A program made the position numbers and the translations under genes. DNA of 59,498 bases, from contig CAISEB010000050.1 in assembly GCA_903884235.1 (NCBI GenBank), positions 1-59,498 of the forward strand, in the 5' to 3' direction. Each line of letters starts with the position of its first letter. The stretch's first letter is position 1. This stretch comes from an uncultured Pseudomonadota bacterium. GTDB taxonomy: Bacteria; Pseudomonadota; Gammaproteobacteria; Steroidobacterales; Steroidobacteraceae. Below the pieces are notes generated by a model. That model did no database searches, was not told the DNA's origin, and worked only from the letters and a program-made list of their open reading frames with translations. Below, one piece after another: positions 8,087 to 16,420 of this stretch.

Positions 8087-9031
8087 TCAGCCGCCCGGCC
8101 CGCGCGGCGCAAGCGCGATCGCCTTCACGCCGCCGTCGCCGGCGACGACGATGCCGGTCGGCACGGCGGCCACCGCGGCGAGGCCCTTGCGGTTCGACTG
8201 CTGCAACAGCTGGAACGAGCGGCCGCCGTCGTGGCTCGCGAGCACGACGCCGGCGAGCCCGACGAGGACGATCGTGCCGTCGGCGCGCCGCGCGCCGCCG
8301 GCGAGCAGCGCCTCGGTGCCCGTGGCGACCTGCGTCCAGCTGCCCCCGGCGTCCTCGGAGCGGTACAGGTGGCCACGCAGCCCGTAGGCGAGCAGCACGT
8401 CGCCCTCGAGCGGCAGCAGGCCGAAGAACGAGCCGGCGTACGGCGAGGGCAGCGCGTACCAGTGCGCGCCACCATCGTCGGTCCGGTACAGGTGGCCCGC
8501 CTCGCCGGCGACGTAGACGTGGCCGCGGCCGTCGCCGGCGATCGCGTTCAGGTGTGGCTGGGCAATGCCCTCGTCATCCGCCATCGGATCGGCCGTGCGG
8601 GGCTTCGACGGCGGCTTCGTGCCCGGCAGCGGCGCGGGCTCGAACGGCGCGCTCGCCCAGGTGCGGCCGCCATCCTCCGAGCGGTACACCGCGGCGAACG
8701 CACCGACCGCGATGCCGTGGCCGGCCGCGTCGAACCAGACGCCGAGCAGCGGCGCCTGGTGCTCCGGCGCCCAGTGGCTGAGCTGCCAGCTGCGCCCGCC
8801 ATCCTCGGTGCGCAGGATCGTCTCGTCATGCCCGACCGCCCAGCCGTGCGTGGCGTCGGCGAAGTAGACCGCAGTTAGCGTCGAGGATACCGGGGCAGGC
8901 GACTGGCGCCAGGTCTGGCCGGCGTCGGTGCTGACGAGCACGTGGCCGCGCTCGCCGACGGCGATCACGTGGCCGTCGGGCAGGGTCGCGACGCCGAGCA
9001 GCAGCGAGCGGACGGCGAGCCGCGCGATCAC
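8087..9031 (-). CDS. YCF48-type beta-propeller protein (5' end uncertain)
   Basis: The protein is built of repeated beta-propeller blades of the YCF48/photosystem-stability type, each with a recurring G-G-x-x-W signature: TDAGQTWRQ, TEDGGRSWQL, SEDGGRTWAS, TDDGGAHWYA, SEDAGGSWTQ and SHDGGRSFQL. The frame stays open upstream of GTG 9031 and encodes a convincing signal peptide core (AVALAVALALAAPSVHA, about 9110-9060). The true start is therefore probably about 80-100 bases further upstream, but no ATG, GTG or TTG lies in frame there. The protein is likely periplasmic. Between DUF1329 and the MMPL pump in the operon, it may act as an assembly or scaffold partner (inference). Confidence 0.75.
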   Translation of the reverse strand: MIARLAVRSLLLGVATLPDGHVIAVGERGHVLVSTDAGQTWRQSPAPVSSTLTAVYFADATHGWAVGHDETILRTEDGGRSWQLSHWAPEHQAPLLGVWFDAAGHGIAVGAFAAVYRSEDGGRTWASAPFEPAPLPGTKPPSKPRTADPMADDEGIAQPHLNAIAGDGRGHVYVAGEAGHLYRTDDGGAHWYALPSPYAGSFFGLLPLEGDVLLAYGLRGHLYRSEDAGGSWTQVATGTEALLAGGARRADGTIVLVGLAGVVLASHDGGRSFQLLQQSNRKGLAAVAAVPTGIVVAGDGGVKAIALAPRGPGG

Positions 9032-9130
9032 TGCGGGTTCCGGCGCCTCACCGAGCGCCGCATGGACGGACGGCGCCGCGAGCGCGAGCGCAACGGCCAG
9101 CGCGACCGCCCGCGTCGGGAGCCGCCCGGC

Positions 9131-9162
9131 ACGGGCCGGACCACCCGAGGTGGCCGGCCCGT
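9131..9162. other. Strong intra-operon stem-loop
   Basis: A near-perfect inverted repeat forms a 14-base-pair stem with one bulged base and a 3-base loop: ACGGGCCGG, bulged A, CCACC, loop CGA, GGTGG, CCGGCCCGT. It lies after the DUF1329 stop (9189) and before or at the 5' end of the YCF48 gene. There is no U-tract, so it is not a classical terminator. It may act as a processing, stability or attenuation element that lowers expression of YCF48 and the pump relative to DUF1302/DUF1329. Confidence 0.6.
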
Positions 9163-9188
9163 CTATGCGCGGATCCCGGGGCAGGGGT

Positions 9189-10562
9189 CTACCGGGTGCC
9201 GCGGGACTGCAGGACGGCCGGCGTGTAGTCCGACAGCGAGCGCTTGATGCCGAAATCGTACGAGCGATCCGCGCGGTCCTCGAAGCCGAGCGCGAGGTAG
9301 CGCCGCTCCTGCAGGTCGTAGCTCAGTTCGAGCGTCGTCCAGAACGTCGGCACGTTGTAGTAGTTGATGCCGTGGCCTTCCTGGACGCGCCACAGCTGGT
9401 CGCGGTTGTCGTAGAGGTCGGCCGCGACGATCTGCCAGGAGTCCTCGTCGAAGTACAGCGTCCGGCGCTTGTAGAGGTGGCGCTGGCCGGGCTTGGTCGT
9501 CGCCTCGACCACCCACACGCGATGCAGCTCGTAGCGCGCGAGGTCCTGGTTGATGTGCAGCGGCCGGATCACCTCGTCAGGCTTGGTCTTCGCCCAGTGC
9601 AGCTTGTACGCGTTGTACGGGACGAACAGCTCCTTCTTGCCGATGAGCTTGAAATCGTAGCGCTCGGGGCTGCCGTTGAACATGTCGAACTGATCCGCGG
9701 TGCGCAGGCCGTCGGAGCCGGTGCCGGGGTTGTCGAAGGCGACGTCAGGCGCACGACGCACGCGGCGCTGGCCGGGGTTGTACACCCAGGCACGGCGTTT
9801 CTCCTTCGACTGGTCGAGCGTCTCGTGCACGAGCAGGATCTCGCCGGCGACGCGCGCCGGGGCGACCGTCTCCTGGATGAAGTACAGGATGACGTTCTTG
9901 AGGTCCTCTTCCTTCGCGTTCGGCATCGAGTACGCGACGTAGAACTCGTCGTGGAACTTCACCATGTTGTAGGAGCCCGACTGCAGCACGGCGGCCTGGC
10001 CGATCTCGCGCGCCGCGGTGTCCGCGCGGTAGCGCAGCACGTGGTTCCAGAACGCCTCGACGCCGACCTTCGGGATCGGGAACGGGATGCCCTCGGCCGC
10101 GCCCAGCACGCCGTTGTCGCCCGGCGCCAGGTGCGCGGTGATGGCGATGCGCTTGGTCGCGTCGTAGATGCGCTGCGGCGACGCCGCCGTGCGCCGCGTC
10201 GGGTACACGTTCATGAAGTACGTGCCCTTGTACTGGCGCAGCATCGCCTTCTGGCCCTCGGTCAGGCGGTCGGCGTACTGGGTCATGTTCTCGGCGGTGA
10301 TCTTGAACAGCGGCTTGTCGCCGGGGAACGGATCGGGGGCGCGACCGGGCGAGGCGAAGTTGGGGAAACCGGCCTTCGCCGGCGACGACAGCCCGCCGTC
10401 CCACGCCGGGATCGTCCCGGCGGCGTTGCCGGCCTTCTCGCCGCCGAGCGGCGTGAGGTCGGCACCGAGGTGGGCCGCCTCCTGGGCGGAGACCGCGGCC
10501 TCGGCGGCGAGCGGCGACAGCAGCGTTGCCGCGGCGATGAGCGCGTACTTTGCAAATTGCAT
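9189..10562 (-). CDS. DUF1329 exported protein (LolA/LolB-like family)
   Basis: The 457-residue protein has a signal peptide (YALIAAATLLSPLAAEA, residues 6-22) and a mature part typical of DUF1329: an N-terminal LGADLTPLGGEKAGN segment, then AWDGG, RAPDPFPGDKP, the long central sheet region and the C-terminal YDLQERRYLALGFED. DUF1329 proteins are thought to have a LolA/LolB-like half-barrel that could cradle a hydrophobic ligand; this is family-level belief, not shown here. ATG 10562 is preferred over ATG 10568 because GAGGGGG sits 6 bases upstream. The gene is 11 bases downstream of the DUF1302 stop, the usual pairing of these families. Confidence 0.88.
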   Translation of the reverse strand: MQFAKYALIAAATLLSPLAAEAAVSAQEAAHLGADLTPLGGEKAGNAAGTIPAWDGGLSSPAKAGFPNFASPGRAPDPFPGDKPLFKITAENMTQYADRLTEGQKAMLRQYKGTYFMNVYPTRRTAASPQRIYDATKRIAITAHLAPGDNGVLGAAEGIPFPIPKVGVEAFWNHVLRYRADTAAREIGQAAVLQSGSYNMVKFHDEFYVAYSMPNAKEEDLKNVILYFIQETVAPARVAGEILLVHETLDQSKEKRRAWVYNPGQRRVRRAPDVAFDNPGTGSDGLRTADQFDMFNGSPERYDFKLIGKKELFVPYNAYKLHWAKTKPDEVIRPLHINQDLARYELHRVWVVEATTKPGQRHLYKRRTLYFDEDSWQIVAADLYDNRDQLWRVQEGHGINYYNVPTFWTTLELSYDLQERRYLALGFEDRADRSYDFGIKRSLSDYTPAVLQSRGTR

Positions 10563-10573
10563 GTGCATCCCCC

Positions 10574-12679
10574 TCAGAACGAGTACTTGACCGTCGCGGC
10601 CACGAAGTCGCGGTCGATCAGTTCGTTGTAGCGGCCCGCGCCACCGTACTGCGTGTAGTTGATGTCGAGTTCCCAGCGATTCTGGAGGTTGGCGTTCAGG
10701 CCGAGACCGAGCGCGTGGCGGCCGGCGACGAAGTTGCCGCCGGGTCCCGGCGTCGTGCCCGACACGTCGTGCTGCCAGGTCAGGCGCGGGCTGATGTTCC
10801 ACGGACCGACGAGGTTCGGATAGTCGAGGCGCGTGGCGAGCCGGTAGCCCCACGAGAAGGCATCGGCAAAGCGGTTCTGCGGCTCCACTTCACCGAACTG
10901 GAAGCTGGCCAGGGCCGCGTTGCCGGAGATCGGCGTACCCGGGCCGTTGAAGCGCAACCCCTGCCCGTTCGGTCCGCCGGTCGTCTTGCTCGGCAGGTTC
11001 GGGATGTCGGTCGCGCCGACTTCGGCGACCAGCACCACCTGCTGCGCGCCGAGCATCGGCGGGAACGCCTTGGTCGCGGTCGTCTGCAGCTGCCAGACGT
11101 CGTAGCGGCCCCAGCCCTGCACGACCTGGCCGGGCCCGAACGCGCCGAGCTGGTTGCAGCGCGTCAGCGTCGGGGCCGCCGGCAGGCACGTGGTCGGGAA
11201 CGACGCCCCAGGGTTGGTGAGCCCGAACAGCGCCTGCTCGAGCGGCGACAGCGCCGCGAACAGCAGCTCGACGTCGTCGAACTGCAGCGGCGTCTGGCGC
11301 CGATACTCGAGCTCGCCCTGCAGCGCGACGCCGCTGGTGCCGAGCTGCGTGTTGAACGACACCGCGAAGGTCTGCAGGTTGTCCGGGTACTCGACGAAGT
11401 AGTTCGCGGTCTGCGCGAACTCGTGCGTCGCGAACGCGTTCGCCTGCGCCGCGACGCTGCCGCCACCGAGGTAGGTGTTGGCGGCGACCGTCGCATAGCT
11501 CGCCAGCGTACCCGCCGAGATGTTGCCCCCGGCCGAATGCGCCGCGGCGGCGCCGGCGGCGGTGCCGACACCGATCGCGCTGGCGGCCGGCAGGCCGGCG
11601 ACCAGTGCCTGGGCAGTCGCTTCCATCGCGGTCGCGGCGCCGGCCGCGTTGCCGATGCCGACCTGCGTGCCGGCAGTGCCGCTGATCAGCGGCAGGCGGC
11701 TCGTGTAGTTGGTGAAGTAGAAACCGAGTTCGGTGCCGCTGCCGAGGTTCGGGAGCGACCAGCGGAATGCGAGGCCGAAGTTGCCGTTCTTGTTCGCCTG
11801 CACGTCCGGGCCGCGCGGGACGCCCTGGAAATTGGCGATGAACGGGCCGCCGAGCGAGCGGAAGTCCGTGCCCTGGTCCGAGTACGCGCCGAAGCCGAGG
11901 AACACGTTCTGGCCGCCGGCCGAGACGTAGTCGTTGGTCGAGAAGTAGGTGCCTTCGGGCTCGGGCTCCGTGCGCTTCCATTCGAGCAGGTAGAACGCCT
12001 CGAGCGAGGTGTGCTCGGTGGTGCCGAGGTTGACCTTGATCATGGACTGCGGCAGGAAGCCTTCCTTGATCTCGGAGCCCGGCACGCGCAGCGCCGCGAC
12101 GTCGACCGGGTTGACCTGCGTGAGGCCGCCCTGGATGAACGTGCTCTCGCCCCAGTTGACGATCTGCTTGCCGGCGCGGATCTCGAACGGATGGCTCTCG
12201 CCGAGCTTGAACTTGCCGTAGGCGAACGCGTCGAGGAGCCGCACGTAGGCGCCGGCGAGGTCCTTCGCCTGCGGGGACAGCGGCGTGCGCTGCGTCGCGG
12301 TGTCCTCGACGATGCGGTCGTACAGCGCCGAGGCACGCGTGAACACGCCGAAGTTCTGGTACTTGAGCGAGAACTCGGTGGTCAGCTTCAGCGCCTGGCT
12401 GAACGGCTGGCCCTTCTTGTAGTTGAGGTCACCGTTGTCGGTGTTCGGGCCGCGTCCGGTGCCGCCGTCGGCGGTGGCGATCAGCGCCGGATCCGGATTC
12501 TGGAGCCGCCAGGCCTCGCCGAACGAAATCGTCGTGTCCCAGTTGCCCGTCACCGATCCCGACTCGTTCTGGAAGTCGAACGCGAACGCGGAGGTGGCCG
12601 CACCCATCGCGGCGATCGCCAGGGTTGCCCTGACGACGTGACGAAGGTACTGATGCGGGCTCGCCGATTGAGTTTTCAT
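10574..12679 (-). CDS. DUF1302 outer-membrane beta-barrel protein
   Basis: The 701-residue protein carries a signal peptide (TLAIAAMGAATSAFA, residues 19-33) followed by FDFQNESGSVTGNWDTTIS, and ends in alternating beta strands with a C-terminal phenylalanine (ATVKYSF), as expected for BAM-inserted barrels. This is the DUF1302 pattern, a family repeatedly linked to uptake or export of hydrophobic compounds and found with DUF1329. Residues about 345-430 form an unusual Ala/Gly-rich insert with little charge. RBS GGGGAG lies 6 bases before ATG 12679. It is the first gene of the minus-strand operon reaching to 4907. Confidence 0.88.
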   Translation of the reverse strand: MKTQSASPHQYLRHVVRATLAIAAMGAATSAFAFDFQNESGSVTGNWDTTISFGEAWRLQNPDPALIATADGGTGRGPNTDNGDLNYKKGQPFSQALKLTTEFSLKYQNFGVFTRASALYDRIVEDTATQRTPLSPQAKDLAGAYVRLLDAFAYGKFKLGESHPFEIRAGKQIVNWGESTFIQGGLTQVNPVDVAALRVPGSEIKEGFLPQSMIKVNLGTTEHTSLEAFYLLEWKRTEPEPEGTYFSTNDYVSAGGQNVFLGFGAYSDQGTDFRSLGGPFIANFQGVPRGPDVQANKNGNFGLAFRWSLPNLGSGTELGFYFTNYTSRLPLISGTAGTQVGIGNAAGAATAMEATAQALVAGLPAASAIGVGTAAGAAAAHSAGGNISAGTLASYATVAANTYLGGGSVAAQANAFATHEFAQTANYFVEYPDNLQTFAVSFNTQLGTSGVALQGELEYRRQTPLQFDDVELLFAALSPLEQALFGLTNPGASFPTTCLPAAPTLTRCNQLGAFGPGQVVQGWGRYDVWQLQTTATKAFPPMLGAQQVVLVAEVGATDIPNLPSKTTGGPNGQGLRFNGPGTPISGNAALASFQFGEVEPQNRFADAFSWGYRLATRLDYPNLVGPWNISPRLTWQHDVSGTTPGPGGNFVAGRHALGLGLNANLQNRWELDINYTQYGGAGRYNELIDRDFVAATVKYSF

Positions 12680-12830
12680 TCTCGCTCCCCGTGGCTTGCC
12701 AAGGCCGTCTCGCGGCCGCGTCCTCGGCGGGCCGCGCGCCGTACTCGAGATACGGCTGGGCGCGGTGCGCGGTAGACGCCTGTTGCGTTATTACCGAGTC
12801 TGCGACCCCCCTCGGCGGTCGCGGGCGGAA

Positions 12831-12836
12831 AGTATA
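12831..12836 (-). promoter_or_regulatory. Possible -10 element for the DUF1302 operon
   Basis: The 231-base gap between plsB and the DUF1302 gene holds TATACT (5 of 6 to the sigma70 -10) on the minus strand, inside GGCTATACTTTCC. No good -35 hexamer sits 16-18 bases upstream, so the promoter may need an activator. Initiation here would give a leader of about 145 bases. The rest of the gap shows nothing clear. Confidence 0.4.
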
Positions 12837-12910
12837 GCCGGGACTTGGGTCGCGAGCGCATCGTGAAACCGAGGCCTTGTTGCTTCTTGCACTGCAACAG
12901 GAGCGCACGC

Positions 12911-15364
12911 TCAGTAGTGCGTGACCTGCAGGATGCTGTGGCGGATCTGCTCGGAGAGCACGAGCTGGGCGTCCGCCGCGACCGCCAGCAGCTCCTCGTC
13001 ATACGCGAGGCAGCCGCCCGGCTCGACCCGGATCACGTCCCGCGCCCGCAGCAGGTCGAGGAACTGCCGGAACAGGGTCCGATCGAAGAACTCCGGCGAG
13101 CGCAGCTCGTAGAGCAGCGACATCCGGCTCGCCATCTGCTGGCACTGGCTCTCGAGGGCGTCCTGCGTGATCAGGCCGGGCCCGGCCCGCAGCAGCAGGG
13201 CGATCGCGAGGTAGTAGCGCTCGATGACCTCGAGCGTGCCATGCGCCAGCACCGACAGCTGCACGGCCTGCGTCGTCCCCGTCGCCGGCCGCCGCCAGAC
13301 ACCGCGGTCGGCGCTGGGTTCGAGCAGCCCGAGTGCCCCGAACGTCGCCAGCACCTCGTCCACGACCGCCGGCAGCGCCGCTTCCGGCCAGTGCAGGAAC
13401 AGCTCTTGGGCGATGTACGGGTAGATCCGCCAGGCCAGCCGCTGGATGTCCGCGGTCGGGATCGCGGGATTGTTCAGGAACGCGCAGGCGATCAGCGACG
13501 GCAGCGCGTACAGGTGCAGGATGTTGTTGCGGTAGTAGGCCGACAGCACCGCGCTGTCGCCGGTGAAGCGCACGATCGGGCCGAGCGCGTGCGGGATGGT
13601 CTCGATCATGCCGAGCGCGCGGCCATGGGCGATGATCGCCTCGGCGTCCAGCGGCGTGCACCAGACGTCCCGCGCATACGGGGCGAGCTCGGCGAGGCGC
13701 CGGTAGAGGCCGAGCTGGCGGACGAGGTCGGCCTCCGGCATGGCCTGGCGCGGGGTCGACAGCAGCGCGATGCTGAGCAGCGCGATCGGCGTGATGGCGG
13801 CCGCCGCGTTGGTCCTGCGCTGGATCGCGAGCGCGAGGTCGTCGACCGCGTGCGGCAGCCATCCGGGCCTTGCCTCGCCGGCGCTCTCCCGCCACCCCGG
13901 CGCGTTGGCATCGAGGTGTGCCGCGAGCGGCAGCGGCTCGCCGAAGCTGACGTAGACCCGCCCGAAGCGCTTCTTGAACACCCCAAGGCCGCGCAGCAGG
14001 CCGAGCACGGACTCCTTCTGCTTGGGCCGGCCGGACAGCTCGCCCACGTAGGTGCGCTCCTCGACGAGCCGCTCGTAGCCGAAGTACACCGGCACGAACA
14101 CGACCGGGCGCGCGGGGTCGGCGAGGAAGCTGCGCAGCGTCATCGCCAGCATGCCGGTCTTCGGCTGCAGCAGCCGGCCGGTGCGGCTGCGGCCGCCCTC
14201 GATGAAGTACTCGATCGGATGCCCGCGCTGCATCATGACGCCGAGGTAGGTCATGAACACGATCGGGTACAGCGGATTGCCCTTGAAGCTGCGCCTGAGG
14301 AAGAACGCGCCGCCCTTGCGCAGGTAGCGACCGATCACCGGCAGGTTGAGGTTGATGCCGGCGGCGATGTGCGGGGCGGCGAAGCCGCGCTCGTAGATCA
14401 CGTAGGACAGCAGCAGGTAGTCCATGTGGCTGCGGTGGCAGGGCACGTACACGACCTGCGCCCCGCCGGAGGCGAGGTCGAGCCGCTCGCCGTGCAGCAC
14501 CTCGACGCCGTCGTAGAGGCGATTCCAGACACGGGCGAGCACCGCCGCGCCGAACGCGACGAAGCGCGGCGAATAGTCGGCGGCGATCTCGTACGCGTAG
14601 CGCTTCGCGACGAGCAGTGCCTCGCGCCGGCTGAGGTTGCGATCCCGCGTCTCGAGCGCGATCGCGGCGCGCACCGCGCGCCTGCCGACCACCTCGGCGA
14701 TCACCGTGCGGCGGTGCGAGAGGTCCGGACCCAGCACCGCGGCACGCGAGGTGCGGAACTCGGCACGCATCGTGCGCACGGCGCGGCGCGCGGCGCGCGC
14801 GGGTTCCACGTCCGGCGCCAGGAACTCCGCGAGCGCGATCGGGTCCCCGAATCGCACCAGCGCGCGGCGGCCGTTGACCAGCGTCGAGAGCAGGCGCCGC
14901 GACTTGCCGACGAGCGCCCAGTCCTCGCTGAACATCAGCCGGAACCAGGAGTGCTCGATGCGCGGCGAACGCCCCCAGAACACCGCCACCGGCACGAGGT
15001 CGACATGGGCGTCGCCCGCGGCGAGCGCGGTGCCGAACAGGCGCACGAGGCGCGCCGGGACGCGCCGGTCCGGCCGCTTGCGGATCCAGCCCCGGGTGCG
15101 CTCGAGGAACAGCGCCGCGCGCGGCTCGCGCACCGCGCCGAGCATGAAGCGACGCGCCGGTGACGGCAGGCCGAGGCTGCGGCAGACGATCGCCACCGCG
15201 ACGAGGTCTGCGAGCGAGGTGCGCTCGAACACGAACAGCACGCGCCGGCCGCGGCCGCGCAGTGACTCGGCCTGGTCGACCGGCAGCGCCTTCGGACGGA
15301 CCCACAGCGACATCAGCTGCACCAGCAGCCAGAGGACCGTGCGGTCGAGCCCGAACAGCCGCAT
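12911..15364 (-). CDS. plsB: Glycerol-3-phosphate 1-O-acyltransferase PlsB
   Basis: PlsB acylates sn-glycerol-3-phosphate at position 1 with acyl-ACP or acyl-CoA, the first step of phospholipid synthesis at the inner membrane. The acyltransferase blocks are clear: block I HRSHMD at 310-315, block II GAFFLRRSFKGNPLY, block III FIEGGRSRTGR, and block IV PVVFVPVYFGYE. The length of 817 residues is close to E. coli PlsB (807), and the spacing to block I is nearly identical (His306 in E. coli). The ATG at 15364 overlaps the stop of the GIY-YIG gene by one base (TGATG), suggesting translational coupling. Confidence 0.95.
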   Translation of the reverse strand: MRLFGLDRTVLWLLVQLMSLWVRPKALPVDQAESLRGRGRRVLFVFERTSLADLVAVAIVCRSLGLPSPARRFMLGAVREPRAALFLERTRGWIRKRPDRRVPARLVRLFGTALAAGDAHVDLVPVAVFWGRSPRIEHSWFRLMFSEDWALVGKSRRLLSTLVNGRRALVRFGDPIALAEFLAPDVEPARAARRAVRTMRAEFRTSRAAVLGPDLSHRRTVIAEVVGRRAVRAAIALETRDRNLSRREALLVAKRYAYEIAADYSPRFVAFGAAVLARVWNRLYDGVEVLHGERLDLASGGAQVVYVPCHRSHMDYLLLSYVIYERGFAAPHIAAGINLNLPVIGRYLRKGGAFFLRRSFKGNPLYPIVFMTYLGVMMQRGHPIEYFIEGGRSRTGRLLQPKTGMLAMTLRSFLADPARPVVFVPVYFGYERLVEERTYVGELSGRPKQKESVLGLLRGLGVFKKRFGRVYVSFGEPLPLAAHLDANAPGWRESAGEARPGWLPHAVDDLALAIQRRTNAAAAITPIALLSIALLSTPRQAMPEADLVRQLGLYRRLAELAPYARDVWCTPLDAEAIIAHGRALGMIETIPHALGPIVRFTGDSAVLSAYYRNNILHLYALPSLIACAFLNNPAIPTADIQRLAWRIYPYIAQELFLHWPEAALPAVVDEVLATFGALGLLEPSADRGVWRRPATGTTQAVQLSVLAHGTLEVIERYYLAIALLLRAGPGLITQDALESQCQQMASRMSLLYELRSPEFFDRTLFRQFLDLLRARDVIRVEPGGCLAYDEELLAVAADAQLVLSEQIRHSILQVTHY

Positions 15365-15633
15365 CAGCCCACCGCCGCGCCGGCTCCGGCGATCAGCGCG
15401 AGCTTCGCCCGCCGGTCGAGGCGCTTGATCGCCGCCTCGCGGCGCAGCGCACAGCCGCGATCGGGGGCGCTTTCGGAATAGACCAGCCGGCGCGGGGCGG
15501 TGAAGCGGAAGTAGCGCGCGCCACGCCCGCCCTGGCCGCCATGCTCGCCGAGGCGCCGCTCGAGGGAGGTCGTGATGCCGGTGTAGAGCGTGCCGCGCTC
15601 GCTCTCGACGATGTAGACGGTCCAGTCCGGCAT
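15364..15633 (-). CDS. GIY-YIG nuclease superfamily protein (YhbQ-like)
   Basis: The 89-residue protein is a minimal GIY-YIG domain. VYIVES and GTLYTGITT supply the Y-I-V and Y-T-G elements, the arginines follow in SLERRLGEHGG, and the catalytic-type glutamate lies in REAAIKRLDRRAKLALI. This is the single-domain UPF0213/YhbQ type, for which weak DNA cleavage or DNA-damage roles have been reported. ATG 15633 gives the standard short N-terminus MPDWTVYIV. It sits directly upstream of plsB and 2 bases after a small lipoprotein gene. Confidence 0.85.
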   Translation of the reverse strand: MPDWTVYIVESERGTLYTGITTSLERRLGEHGGQGGRGARYFRFTAPRRLVYSESAPDRGCALRREAAIKRLDRRAKLALIAGAGAAVG

Positions 15634-15635
15634 GC

Positions 15636-15851
15636 TCAGCGCGACTCGGCGTCCGCTGGCGGATCCGTGGCCTCGCGATCGGCGCGCTTCAGCGCGTCGG
15701 CGTGCGCGGCCTGTGCCTGGTCGAGCTTGGCGCGCACCTCCGCGGGCTTCGCCGCGAGGTCGTCGAGGGGCGTCGTCACCGGCTTCGGCGGCCCGCCGCA
15801 CGCGGCGAGCAGCGCCAACGAGAGCACCGGCAGGAAACTGGATCTGGGCAT
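15636..15851 (-). CDS. Small predicted lipoprotein
   Basis: The 71-residue protein has a lipoprotein signal peptide with lipobox LLAAC (cysteine near residue 18), then GGPPKPVTTPLDDL and a charged, helical, alanine-rich C-terminal half (VRAKLDQAQAAHADALKRADRE). No family is recognised. It is a short periplasm-facing coiled-coil-like peptide anchored by lipid, possibly structural. It lies 2 bases before the GIY-YIG gene and about 25 bases after the hydrolase gene. Confidence 0.65.
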   Translation of the reverse strand: MPRSSFLPVLSLALLAACGGPPKPVTTPLDDLAAKPAEVRAKLDQAQAAHADALKRADREATDPPADAESR

Positions 15852-15876
15852 GCAACACCTCCCGGCGAGCGGGACG

Positions 15877-16389
15877 CTAGCCGCCGAATTTGTCGAGGGT
15901 GATCAGGAAGTACTCGAACAGGTTGCCGATCTCGGACACGCGGTCCTGCATGCGGTGGTCGGTGTCGAGCACGTGCAAGGCGGCGTTGTACTGGCGCGCG
16001 AAGCGGATGCTGTTGTCCACCGGCACGACGTCGTCGCGCCAGCCGTGCACGATGCTGATCGGGCAGCTCGGCGGCACCGGCGTCAGCTCCTCGTAGCCCG
16101 GCATGTAGAACGCCGGCGCCATCAGGAACAGGCCCGCGGCGCGCAGCAGGCGCGAGCCGGCGGTGCAGACGTGCCCGCCCATGCTCGAGCCGACCAGCAC
16201 GAGGCGGCCCTGGAATTCGCGGGTGTACGCCAGCAGCCGGGTGACGCGCTCGTGCGGATCGTCGATGCCCCGGTAGTCGACGGACTCCGGCTGCCAGCCC
16301 TCGGCACGGGCGATCTCGGCCAGTGCGGAGATCTTCGTCCCCCAGGGGCCGGATTCCTTGCCGTGCGAGAAGACGACGTAACGACTCAT
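15877..16389 (-). CDS. Alpha/beta hydrolase, YqiA/UPF0227-like
   Basis: The 170-residue protein has a compact alpha/beta-hydrolase fold: opening strand YVVFSHGKESG, nucleophile elbow GSSMGG (Ser), an acid in HGWRDDVVP and a C-terminal His in DTDHRMQD. The small size and the HGWRDD-x-VP motif resemble YqiA/RBBP9-like serine hydrolases, which act on short esters; the physiological substrate is unknown. No signal peptide is present, so it is cytoplasmic. ATG 16389 is the only sensible start, since longer readings run into the alkyltransferase-like gene. Confidence 0.8.
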   Translation of the reverse strand: MSRYVVFSHGKESGPWGTKISALAEIARAEGWQPESVDYRGIDDPHERVTRLLAYTREFQGRLVLVGSSMGGHVCTAGSRLLRAAGLFLMAPAFYMPGYEELTPVPPSCPISIVHGWRDDVVPVDNSIRFARQYNAALHVLDTDHRMQDRVSEIGNLFEYFLITLDKFGG

Positions 16390-16420
16390 GGAGTGCCCTG
16401 CTCTGCCCGCTCGGATCTTA

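Noticed and set aside
10550-12775. A plus-strand frame of about 740 codons antisense to the DUF1302 gene
   Set aside because: Arg/Val/Glu-rich composition without motifs; the minus strand encodes a barrel with signal peptide and SD.
12845-15163. A plus-strand frame of about 770 codons antisense to plsB
   Set aside because: Shadow of plsB; plsB has all acyltransferase blocks.
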